A stretch of 64,000 nucleotides of DNA, from positions 71,880 through 135,879 of the forward strand of contig CAWFHZ010000018.1 in the NCBI GenBank assembly GCA_963815785.1, read 5' to 3'. How positions within the stretch are numbered: the stretch's first letter is position 1; the number at the start of each line of letters is the position of its first letter. The stretch comes from DATFVA01 sp963815785 (lineage in GTDB: Bacteria > Bacteroidota > Ignavibacteria > Ignavibacteriales > Ignavibacteriaceae). A model generated the notes under the pieces. The model worked only from the letters and a program-made list of their open reading frames with translations, ran no database searches and was not told the origin of the DNA. The position numbers were made by a program, and so were the translations under genes. Of this stretch, positions 8,219-16,593 are shown piece by piece.

Positions 8219-8595
8219 TTTAAATAACCCTTAAGCCATTCAATGGCTTCAGCTTCGACTGTAAATAGGCGGGTCGGGTACGGGGGTTTATTCAGGCCCA
8301 GGAAAAAATTTGCCAGCACTTTTGATATTGCCGACTCAACAATAAGAGCAAGGGCAGTCACAGTATCCATGGTTTCTTTTCTAGAATAAAATTGCCGGGC
8401 TTCTCTTGAGATTGACTTTTGCTGTCTCATATCAACAAGCAGGGGACTCGTTTTATTTTCGGTAATTTTTTTTATGGTTTCTATTAATTCCCGTGCTTTC
8501 TCTATTGTTTCATCCCCGGTAATACAAATAGCCTTTACGATCCCGTCATCAAGTAAAGAAATCTTATGGGATGAAGTGCTAATTTCATTTTTCAT
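8215..8595 (-). CDS. SpoIIAA/STAS-like protein, DUF7793 type
   Basis: This 126-residue soluble protein shows the DUF7793 pattern: a short beta start, then a helix, then Leu-Val-Asp-Met-Arg near residue 72, Ser-Arg-Glu-Ala-Arg-Gln-Phe-Tyr, Ala-Leu-Ile-Val-Glu-Ser, an Asn-Phe-Phe-Leu-Gly-Leu-Asn-Lys-Pro segment and Pro-Thr-Arg-Leu-Phe-Thr before a final helix. The fold is probably SpoIIAA/STAS-like, as in proteins that bind partners through a switchable surface. The gene overlaps the kinase start by 4 nt (ATGA type), so a role as partner or regulator of that kinase is a reasonable inference. It is not a classical anti-sigma antagonist: no conserved Asp-Ser-Ser-Gly motif is seen. Confidence 0.75.
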   Translation of the reverse strand: MKNEISTSSHKISLLDDGIVKAICITGDETIEKARELIETIKKITENKTSPLLVDMRQQKSISREARQFYSRKETMDTVTALALIVESAISKVLANFFLGLNKPPYPTRLFTVEAEAIEWLKGYLK

Positions 8596-8665
8596 AGTAA
8601 CGAACCTCTTTGCGTACTTATTTTACATAAGTCTTTATTATGTTCAATATTTTTGCTCATAATAA

Positions 8666-11600
8666 TTAAATCCAGTTTGTGCTTATTACTTTTTCAACAT
8701 TATTTTCCATCAATGGAAACTTTAGTATAAATGTGCTTCCTGTTCCAGGTTTACTTCTGATGGTTATAGTTCCGCCCAATAAACCTATAAATTTTTTCGC
8801 TATAGTTAACCCCAACCCGGCTCCCTGATAACTTCTGCTGTATCCTTCGCTTGCCTGCCTGAAGGGGTCAAATATTATTTCCTGAAGATTTTCGGGCACG
8901 CCAATACCAGTATCTTCTACTTCAATTACAGCATTTTTTCCCTGTTTCAACACTCTTAAAGTTATCTTTCCTTTTTGCGTAAATTTTATGGCGTTATTTA
9001 AAAGATTAGTTATTATTGAGTTAAACATTTCCGGGTCGACAAATGCATCTAAACTTTCTTCCTTGGTTTCAAAATTCAGTGATAAACCTTTTTCTTCAGC
9101 CAGTGTATTTAATAATTTTAATTGTTCGGCTAAATATTTTATTAATTCCAATTGTTTTTTATTTACTTGTAGTTTTTCGGATTCGACCCTTGAAATATCA
9201 AGTATGTTATTAAAGGTTGAATTTAATCTTTGGCCGCTTATTTTTATGGTGTTTACCATTTCAATTAAATCCTTATCTTTTAATTCGTTTATCAAAAATT
9301 CAGAGTAACCTAAAATGCCAATAAGCGGAGTCCTTAATTCGTGACTCATATTTGCGAGAAAGGATGTCTTTAATCTGTTCATTTCCTCGGCTTTATCTTT
9401 TGCCTCAATAAGCTCTTTCTCCTTTTTTTTCCTTTCTGTAATATCCTGGTTAATTCCATAGACTTTAACAGGGTTTCCTGATGAATCCTTCTGTACCATA
9501 AATTGAACGCTTACAAAAGATATATCTCCATTATCCCTGAGTACTCTCACTTCTTGCATTCCTTTATATTCAGTATCGGATGTTTTTATTGCTTCCTGTA
9601 AAGATTTGCCTACAATAATTGCGTCATCCGGATGGACAAGATTCTTTGCGAACACTTCAGCGGACATTATATTTCCGCCCTGTTTTTGGGTGGAAGAACC
9701 ATGTATGAGCCTGTAATATTGGTCATTAAAAATAAAATTACCGGAAGCGACATCATATTCCCAGTAGCCAAGTTTTGCAATTTCTGCAGCAGTAGATAAA
9801 TTTGTTTCTGTTTTTTTAAGGTCGGTTATGTCCCTGAAGTACCAAATCCGGCCATAATATTGTTTAGCAGGCCCGTTCATTGGCGCCGAGTAGCGATCAA
9901 AGATCAACCCGTTTTTTAATACAATTTCTTCCCGGCTTGTTTCCTCATTATGATCATAGAGGTACTTAATTCGACTATAAAAAGACCGGGAATCTGTAAC
10001 TTTATTAGTAACAAATTCCAGAATTGGTTCATCGGTATTACTTTCGATTAATTTTTGCGAAACACCCCACATCTGAACAAAGCGTTGGTTATACGAAATG
10101 ATCTGGCCGTCTTCATTAACAATAAGAATTCCGTCAATGGAAGTTTCCTGCTGTGTTGTGAGAAGCGTATTTTTGAATTGTAATTCTTCTTCTGCTAATT
10201 TTCGTTCTGTAATATCCCTGGCAATTCCCATTATGGCATAAGGTTTTCCATCCTTATCCAGCCTGACTGCGGTGGTTTCAACAAATATTTCTTCTCCTTT
10301 TTTTGTTCGTATCTTATATTCTTCCGGGGCTTGATTTACACCATTTGCAACTACATACTCAATATTTTTAAAGGCTGTCGGTAAATCAACAGGATCTATT
10401 ATATCTGAAAGTTTTAGTTTCTTAGATTCCTCAAGTGAATAACCAAAAAGATTTAATGCCTGATCATTTACTTCAAGGATTTTTCCTTTCAAATCAAAAA
10501 TGTATACCAGCTCCAGTGAAGTATTAAAAATAGCATTATATCTGTTTTCGCTTATCCGCAGGGCTTCTTCTGTCAGCCTACGCCCGATGACGTGCCCCAA
10601 TCTTTCTGCAATTAGGTTCAGCAGATTTCTTTCTTCCTTTAGAAACGGACCTTCGTCCATCTTGGCTCTCTCCTCCAGATAGAAAACTTCAATGCTGCCG
10701 CTTTTCTTGTCATTAATCTTAATGTCCGTCGACTGTTTCCAAATTGTCTCTTTATAATTGGTAGTTTTATATTCGTCTTTATCAATGATCATTCTGGCGC
10801 AGCAAATTTCGGGATATTGCCATCCCGACGGTATAGCCTTGACGATTTGGTTAAACATCTCACCTGAGAAAATATCATCAGTTTCAAAGATCGATGCTAT
10901 GGTGAATAGGCAAGTAAGTTCTTTAACTCTCTCATTGAGACTATAAGTAAGAACATCCTTTTCATTCTCCATCTGCCTTTGCTCGGTAATATCGCGTGAA
11001 AATACGATTACCTCCTCTTTACCGCTGGCAACCATGCGCGCGTTGTAATAATGTATTCCTGTTCCAGGCACAAATAGCTCGTATTCAAACGTTTGAGTTT
11101 TACCGGCCTCTAGCGTATTGTGAATCTGGAGATCAACCAAATCAGCGAATTCAGGCGGGGTAATATCACGATTCAACTTGCCAACAATACTTTCTGATTG
11201 GAAGTGAAGTTCCTTCTCCTCGGCTTTAAAGTCCAGGTATACTCCCTGGTCATTTAATCGAAACACCAAATCCGGAATGGCGTTTGAGATAGCTTTGTAT
11301 CGCTCTTCGTGTTTTTTGCGTTCGGTTATATCAACTAACTGTGTAATAAAATATTGGGGTTTGTTGTCGTTATCTAGCATTAATGTAGTAGAAACTATTA
11401 CCCATATAATCTTTTTATCTTTTCTTATGTAACGTTTTTCAAAAGTAATTTTATCGATATCGCCCGCTATTAATTTATCATATAGCAATGAACCTATTAA
11501 CAAGTCATCCGGGTGTGTGATATCCGAAAACGTCAAGTTCTTTATCTCATTTTCATCATAACCCAACATTAATGTAAACGCGTTGTTAATACGCTGGAAT

Positions 11601-12547
11601 TTTTTATCAAGGCCCACAATAGAAATACTGGTAGGAGCATATTCAAATGAATGCCGGAATTTTTCTTCACTTTCTTTTATTTGTTTTTCAATTGCCATTC
11701 TTTTGAATGCTATCCCAATTGTTGTTCCAATTTCTTCTAAAAACTGAACTAATTCTAATGTTAACCTGCCCGGTTGTTTATCGTTCAATTGAAGTAAGCC
11801 GATTATTTCATTGCCTGAATGGATGGGTATTAAAGCTACAGATATGTAACTTTTCAGGTTACAACTGCTGCAATTATTGAAAGGGTAGTCTTTAGCTAAA
11901 GTGGATGCAAGCAGTTCAGTTTTGGAATTAGTCCAAAAACTTCCGCCCTTCGTAAAAAATGGGAGTGATAGATCTGTACACCCGGATATAATACTACCGC
12001 ATATACATTCAAATTTTGGCTTACCGTCGGAATCACAAATGATATTGCCGTCCGGGTCCCTTTTATAAAGTATATGTTTTTTATCCATAAAATCGGGACT
12101 AAATCCAATTGTTTCAGTGTATGGATAATCTTCACCTTCCGTTAAACGAATACCAACAGCTTCAAAATCAGTAAATTTCTTTATTTCTTCCAATATATTT
12201 TTTATCAGCCGGGTCCAATCATTAGGTCTGTTTAATATTGAAAGAATAGAAGAGTTAAGAGCCTGTCTTTTTTTTGTTTGTATACGTTCGGTGATGTCTC
12301 TTATATTGCATTGAATTATTTTGTGGCTATTTGCGGAATAAGCATTACTGACAAATTCTACATTAATCTTTTGTCCCGTGGAAGATTCAAGAACCAAATT
12401 ATCAATACGAACATATTCCTTTTGGTTTAATTCAAAAAATTTATTTTTATTTGCCGCGATATCTTGAAAAAATCCTATTTCCCAGATTTTCTTTTGAAGA
12501 AATATTTTTTTTGAATAACCGAAAAGTTCAACTAAAAACGGGTTCAC
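8666..12547 (-). CDS. Multi-PAS/GAF sensor histidine kinase, carboxyl part of a frameshifted gene
   Basis: The first usable start codon is a GTG at 12547 inside a PAS domain, but coding sequence continues in the same frame up to 12802, and then in another frame as the 12795-13502 piece. The two pieces are best read as one kinase of about 1611 residues broken by a +1 shift near 12797. This part holds the end of a PAS, a GAF (about 95-290), PAS (297-415, 420-530), a GAF-like region (535-680), PAS (690-805, 810-930, 935-1045), HisKA with His1069 in Ser-His-Glu-Leu-Arg-Thr-Pro, and HATPase with Asn-Ala-Ile-Lys-Phe, Asp-Thr-Gly-Ile-Gly and Gly-Ala-Gly-Leu-Gly-Leu. No transmembrane segment is seen. 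Catalytic motifs are intact. No ribosome site precedes the GTG. Confidence 0.85.
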   Translation of the reverse strand: MNPFLVELFGYSKKIFLQKKIWEIGFFQDIAANKNKFFELNQKEYVRIDNLVLESSTGQKINVEFVSNAYSANSHKIIQCNIRDITERIQTKKRQALNSSILSILNRPNDWTRLIKNILEEIKKFTDFEAVGIRLTEGEDYPYTETIGFSPDFMDKKHILYKRDPDGNIICDSDGKPKFECICGSIISGCTDLSLPFFTKGGSFWTNSKTELLASTLAKDYPFNNCSSCNLKSYISVALIPIHSGNEIIGLLQLNDKQPGRLTLELVQFLEEIGTTIGIAFKRMAIEKQIKESEEKFRHSFEYAPTSISIVGLDKKFQRINNAFTLMLGYDENEIKNLTFSDITHPDDLLIGSLLYDKLIAGDIDKITFEKRYIRKDKKIIWVIVSTTLMLDNDNKPQYFITQLVDITERKKHEERYKAISNAIPDLVFRLNDQGVYLDFKAEEKELHFQSESIVGKLNRDITPPEFADLVDLQIHNTLEAGKTQTFEYELFVPGTGIHYYNARMVASGKEEVIVFSRDITEQRQMENEKDVLTYSLNERVKELTCLFTIASIFETDDIFSGEMFNQIVKAIPSGWQYPEICCARMIIDKDEYKTTNYKETIWKQSTDIKINDKKSGSIEVFYLEERAKMDEGPFLKEERNLLNLIAERLGHVIGRRLTEEALRISENRYNAIFNTSLELVYIFDLKGKILEVNDQALNLFGYSLEESKKLKLSDIIDPVDLPTAFKNIEYVVANGVNQAPEEYKIRTKKGEEIFVETTAVRLDKDGKPYAIMGIARDITERKLAEEELQFKNTLLTTQQETSIDGILIVNEDGQIISYNQRFVQMWGVSQKLIESNTDEPILEFVTNKVTDSRSFYSRIKYLYDHNEETSREEIVLKNGLIFDRYSAPMNGPAKQYYGRIWYFRDITDLKKTETNLSTAAEIAKLGYWEYDVASGNFIFNDQYYRLIHGSSTQKQGGNIMSAEVFAKNLVHPDDAIIVGKSLQEAIKTSDTEYKGMQEVRVLRDNGDISFVSVQFMVQKDSSGNPVKVYGINQDITERKKKEKELIEAKDKAEEMNRLKTSFLANMSHELRTPLIGILGYSEFLINELKDKDLIEMVNTIKISGQRLNSTFNNILDISRVESEKLQVNKKQLELIKYLAEQLKLLNTLAEEKGLSLNFETKEESLDAFVDPEMFNSIITNLLNNAIKFTQKGKITLRVLKQGKNAVIEVEDTGIGVPENLQEIIFDPFRQASEGYSRSYQGAGLGLTIAKKFIGLLGGTITIRSKPGTGSTFILKFPLMENNVEKVISTNWI

Positions 12548-12794
12548 ATCAATAATCTTTCCGGTTTCTGCGTCAAGGATAATAATACCGTCCTTTGCCG
12601 ATTCAAAAAGGCGGCGGTAGCGGGTTTCCAGGAGGGAGAGTGTTTCCTCCGTCCGCTTGCGTCCGGTAATATCCTGCGCAATTGTTGAAACTATATTTTC
12701 TCCCTCCTCATCCAGAATATTTGCAGAATTCCATAAAATTGTCTTAACCTTTTTGCTTTTTGTTAAAATATCTACTTCAATAACATCCTGATTA

Positions 12795-13502
12795 TCAGCG
12801 ATCTAAATTATTATTGATTAACTCCATTGTTGAGACAATTTTATTTTTGGGGAAAAGAATCTTAATATTCTTATCAATTACTTCGGCGTATTTGTAACCG
12901 CTGAGTTTTTCGAATTCAAGATTAAATCGCTTAATACGCATTGAAGAATCCCAGATAATAATCGGCACATGGGCATGGTCCAGAAGTATATTCAGGTATT
13001 CGCTGGTTAAACGGTTCTTTTCACTCAACTTTTTTTCTGCAAGTCTTCGTTCGGTAATATCCTCAATAGCAAGAAGGATTATTTTTTCTTTTCCAAATGC
13101 CCTTTCTATTTGCCGGGCATTTAACAGCATAACACGTTTGCCGATTGTAGAAAAATCATGTTCCATTTCATAGTTTTCAAAGGAAGTTTTTTCGGGGAGG
13201 ATGGTTTCGAGCAGTTCTTTCAGTTGAGGAATATCCCACTGATGATTACCAAGTTCATAAAGAAGCGTTCCCAGCGTTTCTTCAGGATTTACTTTAAATG
13301 TGTCATAGAATGAACGGCTGGCTGAGACTACCCTTAAATACCGATCGAGAACGACTAAAGGTTCCCGCACAGTATTGATTATATTCTCAGCGAATTTAAT
13401 GTTGTTATCAGCACTTTTTAATTTTATTTTCAGCGGGGGAGAGCTATTTGCCGCAACGATTTTTTCTCTTTTATTTATCTTTTTCATAATGCTTTCATAC
13501 AC
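12795..13502 (-). CDS. PAS-domain amino-terminal part of the frameshifted kinase
   Basis: This 235-residue open frame begins at the ATG at 13502; a second ATG five codons later is an alternative. It contains one complete PAS at about 38-153 (with Glu-Pro-Leu-Val-Val-Leu-Asp and Glu-Asp-Ile-Thr-Glu-Arg-Arg) and the first half of a second PAS (from about 168). It then stops at TGA 12795-12797 after Asn-Asn-Leu-Asp-Arg. The second half of that PAS, with the expected Thr-Ile-Leu-Trp-Asn-Ser-Ala and Ile-Ala-Gln-Asp-Ile-Thr strands, follows immediately in the +1 frame. The piece has no kinase domain by itself, so it is not a stand-alone sensor. It lies 35 nt downstream of a response regulator gene. 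Confidence 0.8.
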   Translation of the reverse strand: MYESIMKKINKREKIVAANSSPPLKIKLKSADNNIKFAENIINTVREPLVVLDRYLRVVSASRSFYDTFKVNPEETLGTLLYELGNHQWDIPQLKELLETILPEKTSFENYEMEHDFSTIGKRVMLLNARQIERAFGKEKIILLAIEDITERRLAEKKLSEKNRLTSEYLNILLDHAHVPIIIWDSSMRIKRFNLEFEKLSGYKYAEVIDKNIKILFPKNKIVSTMELINNNLDR

Positions 13503-13537
13503 CTTACAATTACCATGAAATATTTATGAGCGGATTA

Positions 13538-13999
13538 TTAGAGGTTTGTTTTAGCTGAGCATATTTCTTTAGTCTTTGTTTGTTCAGTATCCGGTGCTAT
13601 TGTTTCTTCTAAAGCATTTCTAATTAATTCTATAAGTTTATTGAATTCGAAAGGTTTGGAAATATAGTGGGTTAGCCCCTCGTCAAGGAAGTGATTTTTG
13701 TCGCCGGCTAAAGCAAACGCAGTCATAGCAATGAAAGGTTTATTATTATTGTCTTTAATTTTCTTCAACTCTTTTGTTGCCTGCATCCCGTCCATATTTC
13801 CCGGTAAACCAATATCAATTAAAAATGCATCATATTTTTTTTCAATTGCATATTTTAGGGCATCCTCACCATTATTTACAAAATCCATATCATACAGGTT
13901 TTTTAATAACCTAAGCAGTACTTTTGCATTTACTATATCGTCTTCAAGGATCAACAGCCTTTGCTTTAAGTTGGTTCTTATTTCTTTTTTCTCATCCAT
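13538..13999 (-). CDS. Single-domain response regulator
   Basis: This is a CheY-like receiver with a short acidic tail. Acidic pocket residues lie in Leu-Glu-Asp-Asp, the phospho-acceptor in Phe-Leu-Ile-Asp-Ile-Gly-Leu-Pro (residue 65 counted from an in-frame GTG at 14008, 62 from the chosen ATG), the switch Thr in Met-Thr-Ala-Phe and the Lys in Ser-Lys-Pro-Phe. There is no output domain. The ATG at 13997-13999 is chosen because AAGAG lies 9 nt upstream of it. It is followed after 35 nt by the large PAS kinase, so the pair probably forms one phosphorelay. The Ser/Thr/Glu-rich tail (last 25 residues) looks disordered. Confidence 0.88.
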   Translation of the reverse strand: MDEKKEIRTNLKQRLLILEDDIVNAKVLLRLLKNLYDMDFVNNGEDALKYAIEKKYDAFLIDIGLPGNMDGMQATKELKKIKDNNNKPFIAMTAFALAGDKNHFLDEGLTHYISKPFEFNKLIELIRNALEETIAPDTEQTKTKEICSAKTNL

Positions 14000-14064
14000 T
14001 ACAATCACTCTTGCTTTATCAAAACCAATGTATTCTTGTGGAGAGGAAATTTTAAAGTCAACGT

Positions 14065-14080
14065 ACTGCCCTAAGGCAGT
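14065..14080. other. Small intergenic hairpin
   Basis: ACTGCC-CTAA-GGCAGT forms a perfect 6-bp stem with a 4-nt loop, between a response regulator start and the stop of the next minus-strand gene. It is followed by TTCAGAATGAC, resembling the arms of the intergenic repeat at 63902-63985. No U-run follows. Terminator function is doubtful. Confidence 0.35.
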
Positions 14081-14158
14081 TTCAGAATGACATTCAAGAT
14101 TTTTTCAAAGCTGAAATTAATACACCACAAACTGGTTCTAAATTTATTTTATATCAGG

Positions 14159-14679
14159 TTATTTTTTATCTCTTTTCTGCTTGTTATTCTTTTTATTGTT
14201 ATTGTTGTTGCCATTGTGATTGCCGTTATCGTGCTTCTGTTGTTTAACCCAGTTATTATGCTCAGGATGATATTTGTTCTGAAAATATTTTGAATCTTTA
14301 CTATCCCGTATTGGCTGCTGATCGTGACGATCTTTATATGAATAATATTTTTCTCTGTAGCTCTTATCGTTCCGCCAGGGATTCCGTTCATTTACTACTA
14401 CTTTATATGAATTATAAAAATCATAATTTCTATATCGTGATGGTAATCTTGAGCTGTAACGCCAATTCCCATTTGTGTAATAATAATATCTTTGCTGGGG
14501 GACATAGTAGTAAACATCAATATCCGGTAAATAATAATACTCTACATAATCATATCCAGTGGGACCCCAGGCTGGCTGAGTATCCAGGTTGAAGTTAAGA
14601 TTAACACTTACCTGTGCATTTGAAGTGCTTGAAACACCCCACAAAAAAAGTGCTGTAATTAATACAAAAAAGTACGCAT
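14159..14679 (-). CDS. Small secreted Tyr/Asn-rich protein with a frameshifted signal peptide
   Basis: The ATG at 14677-14679 has a textbook ribosome site (AAGGAG, 7-nt spacing) but reads only six codons before TAA. Adding one base to the six-A run at 14666-14671 restores Met-Arg-Thr-Phe-Phe-Val-Leu-Ile-Thr-Ala-Leu-Phe-Leu-Trp-Gly-Val-Ser-Ser, a perfect signal peptide ending in Asn-Ala-Gln, joined to the long downstream frame. The mature part has Tyr-rich strands (Asp-Val-Tyr-Tyr-Tyr-Val-Pro, Tyr-Tyr-Tyr-Tyr-Thr-Asn-Gly-x-Trp), as in YXWGXW/DUF6600 relatives, then an Asn/Lys/Gln-rich, probably disordered tail. Without the correction a TTG at 14644 would start inside the signal peptide. Function is unknown. 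Confidence 0.65.
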
Positions 14680-14775
14680 AATGTTTCTCCTTTTTTATTA
14701 TGCAATTTTCGTCCGGTTATTTTTAGTTGTTTTAATTAGAAAAAACTAAAGGGTTAACACAGACGATTAAAAACA

Positions 14776-15147
14776 TTATTTTTTAATGACCGGTTTTGTT
14801 TTCATCATTTCTTTAGACTTATCACTATCATTCATCATCCCGCGCGGCTGCAGTTCTACAGTATTGTCTTCTTTCGCTGTTTCTGTATTTTTATCAGAGA
14901 TAATCATCTGATGCATTTCAGTATTGCTTAACATAGAATTTACAAGCTTCATCATTTCTTCTTTATCTCCGCTCGTTTTTGCAATCATCATCTCCATCAT
15001 CCTTCCGCGCAGTTCAGAATCTGATGATATTTTATTCATCCAGACATCGGTTTGAACATCAGCTGTAGTGCTGACAGTTTCAACTTTAGTTTGTGCAAAC
15101 AGGGAGAATGGTATTAACAATACAAGCGTAACAATAATGTTTTTCAT
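14776..15147 (-). CDS. Small secreted Met-rich helical protein
   Basis: The ATG at 15145-15147 is chosen over a start nine codons upstream because AAAAGGAAAAG precedes it and the signal peptide then begins with Met-Lys-Asn-Ile-Ile-Val and ends with Leu-Phe-Ala-Gln. The mature protein (about 103 residues) is helical and unusually rich in Met, with runs such as Arg-Met-Met-Glu-Met-Met-Ile and Glu-Glu-Met-Met-Lys, and ends in a charged tail. No family is recognised. It is exported to the periplasm or beyond. The shared upstream element (copy C) lies about 60 nt before the start, so it may be co-regulated with the DUF6600 and ice-binding genes. Metal binding by the Met cluster is possible but unproven. 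Confidence 0.7.
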   Translation of the reverse strand: MKNIIVTLVLLIPFSLFAQTKVETVSTTADVQTDVWMNKISSDSELRGRMMEMMIAKTSGDKEEMMKLVNSMLSNTEMHQMIISDKNTETAKEDNTVELQPRGMMNDSDKSKEMMKTKPVIKK

Positions 15148-15204
15148 TATTCTTTTCCTTTTATTTTGTAGCAAACGTTACGATGATTTGCTATAGAGAA
15201 TCAA

Positions 15205-15241
15205 TAGAGCGAAAGGATGAAAAAGGGACTACATCTTTGGG
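15205..15241 (-). promoter_or_regulatory. Shared upstream element, copy C
   Basis: The plus strand has ATAGAGCGAAAGGATGAAA followed by AAGGGACTACATCTTTGG. The core at 15207-15222 is identical to copy B at 5704-5719, and the ACATCTTT-TGG ending is also shared. It lies 60 nt upstream of the Met-rich secreted protein start, closer than in the other two copies. Confidence 0.45.
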
Positions 15242-15293
15242 AGAGTCTTATTTTGGCGGGCGAAGTTAAATGTTCTGTTTCGAATCTATAATT

Positions 15294-16274
15294 TTATATA
15301 GGGAATTCAATTATAATTTTTGTTCCTTTCCCTGAAACAAAAGCAATTTTACCGTTAAGCTGGCTAACCATTAAATTTACCAGGTCAAGTCCTAAACTTT
15401 TGAGTTTAGTAATATCAAAATTATCTGGTAAACCGATGCCGTTATCCTGAACGATAAACGATATCCGGTCATTTATACTTTCTAAAGTTATATCAATTAC
15501 TCCTTTTGAGGAATCGGGAAATGCATATTTGATTGCATTAAATAAAAGCTCAACCAGAATCATTCCTATTAGAGCCGCCTTTTTATTTGCAACAATTATT
15601 TCCGATATGTTTTTATTGAATACAATTTTATTTGATAATTTGGACATTCTTTCAATTATTTTATCACAATAAATATTAACCTTAACTTCATAAAAAGTAT
15701 TGGACTTGGAAAGTAATGAGTACAGATCCGTAATCGAATTTATTTTTGTTTTTAAATCTTCAAGAACCAACTTTGTTTCATCAGAATCAACAATCTCACC
15801 CCTGAGTTTAATCAGACTTAAAATTATAGTTAAACTGTTTATAGTTCTATGCTGAATTTCTGTAATTAAGGCTTCTTTTTCTTTAATCTCCTCTACCAGT
15901 GTTCTTTCTTTTTGCTTTCGTTTTGTAATATCCCGGACATTACACTGAATTACTTTTTCATTATTCACCAAATAAACATTACTCACAAATTCCACATCTA
16001 TCAGGCTCCCATCAGAAGCTTCCAGCGGTATATCTTCATATCGGACATATTCTTTTTCCTGTAATTCTTTATACAATTTTTTTGAATAATCTATATTTTT
16101 GAAAGCACTTATATCCCATATGTTTTTTTTAAGAAATCGTTTTTTTGAATAACCCAACATTTCAACCAGGTAGGGATTAACATCAACAATCATCCCGTTT
16201 GAGGCATTAAGGATTAATATACCATCTTTAGCGGTTTCAAAAAGTCTTCTGTATTGATTTTCGGATGAAAGCAC
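15294..16274 (-). CDS. PAS sensor kinase of the HisKA_2 type
   Basis: The GTG start at 16274 is supported by AGAAGG with a 6-nt spacer, and there is an upstream in-frame stop. A PAS domain (about 4-122) is followed by a HisKA_2 domain with His142 in Ile-Gln-His-Arg-Thr-Ile-Asn-Ser-Leu, and a HATPase domain with Asn-Ala-Ile-Lys-Tyr, Asp-Asn-Gly-Ile-Gly and a shortened G2 region (Gly-Leu-Asp-Leu-Val). Kinases of this group usually phosphorylate stand-alone or LuxR-type regulators; the regulator at 16594-17286 lies just upstream on the same strand. Its PAS is closely related to the PAS around 12547 in the big kinase (shared Glu-Lys-Glu-Tyr-Val-Arg and Val-Glu-Phe-Val-Ser-Asn). It is soluble, with no membrane segment. 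Confidence 0.87.
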   Translation of the reverse strand: MLSSENQYRRLFETAKDGILILNASNGMIVDVNPYLVEMLGYSKKRFLKKNIWDISAFKNIDYSKKLYKELQEKEYVRYEDIPLEASDGSLIDVEFVSNVYLVNNEKVIQCNVRDITKRKQKERTLVEEIKEKEALITEIQHRTINSLTIILSLIKLRGEIVDSDETKLVLEDLKTKINSITDLYSLLSKSNTFYEVKVNIYCDKIIERMSKLSNKIVFNKNISEIIVANKKAALIGMILVELLFNAIKYAFPDSSKGVIDITLESINDRISFIVQDNGIGLPDNFDITKLKSLGLDLVNLMVSQLNGKIAFVSGKGTKIIIEFPI

Positions 16275-16393
16275 TTCTATCCTTCTAAATATTGAGCAAA
16301 TGATAACTGTAGATTAAAGTTTGTTAATTAAACGGATTATTTTTTTTATACTTATATAATTTTTTGCAGTATTAATAGCATATTGAATTCTAC

Positions 16394-16495
16394 TCAATTA
16401 TCTAACCATAAATCATTTACGGTTATATTCGGATAGGCAAGTCTTAACTTGCTTTTGAGAGCAATCCACTTTCCCTTATTATTAATCAAATACAT
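16394..16495 (-). CDS. Possible 33-residue CsbD-like fragment
   Basis: An ATG at 16493-16495 is preceded by AAGGAAGG and reads 33 codons to TGA. The segment Asn-Lys-Gly-Lys-Trp-Ile-Ala-Leu-Lys-Ser-Lys-Leu, then Tyr-Pro-Asn-Ile-Thr-Val-Asn-Asp-Leu, resembles the first half of CsbD-like stress proteins (Gly-x-Trp-x-x-Leu-Lys-Gly-Lys-Leu ... Leu-Thr-Asp-x-Asp-Leu). The second half is absent in all frames. It may be a remnant, a minimal protein or chance. It lies in the 319-nt gap between a response regulator and a kinase; the rest of that gap is A/T-rich with no other recognised feature. Confidence 0.3.
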   Translation of the reverse strand: MYLINNKGKWIALKSKLRLAYPNITVNDLWLDN

Positions 16496-16593
16496 AAATA
16501 AAATCCTTCCTTATACATGTATAAGAAGAAAGAACCTGTGAGTAAATAGTTCTTTAGAACAAAATATGGATTAATTCTTTAGGATTAGTGAAA

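Noticed and set aside
12795..12800. Programmed +1 frameshift like that of release factor 2
   Set aside because: The CGC-TGA context lacks the slippery CTT codon and the upstream Shine-Dalgarno-like stimulator.
14087..14293. Hydrophobic plus-strand open frame
   Set aside because: It arises from the antisense of the Asn/Lys-rich tail of the secreted protein on the minus strand.
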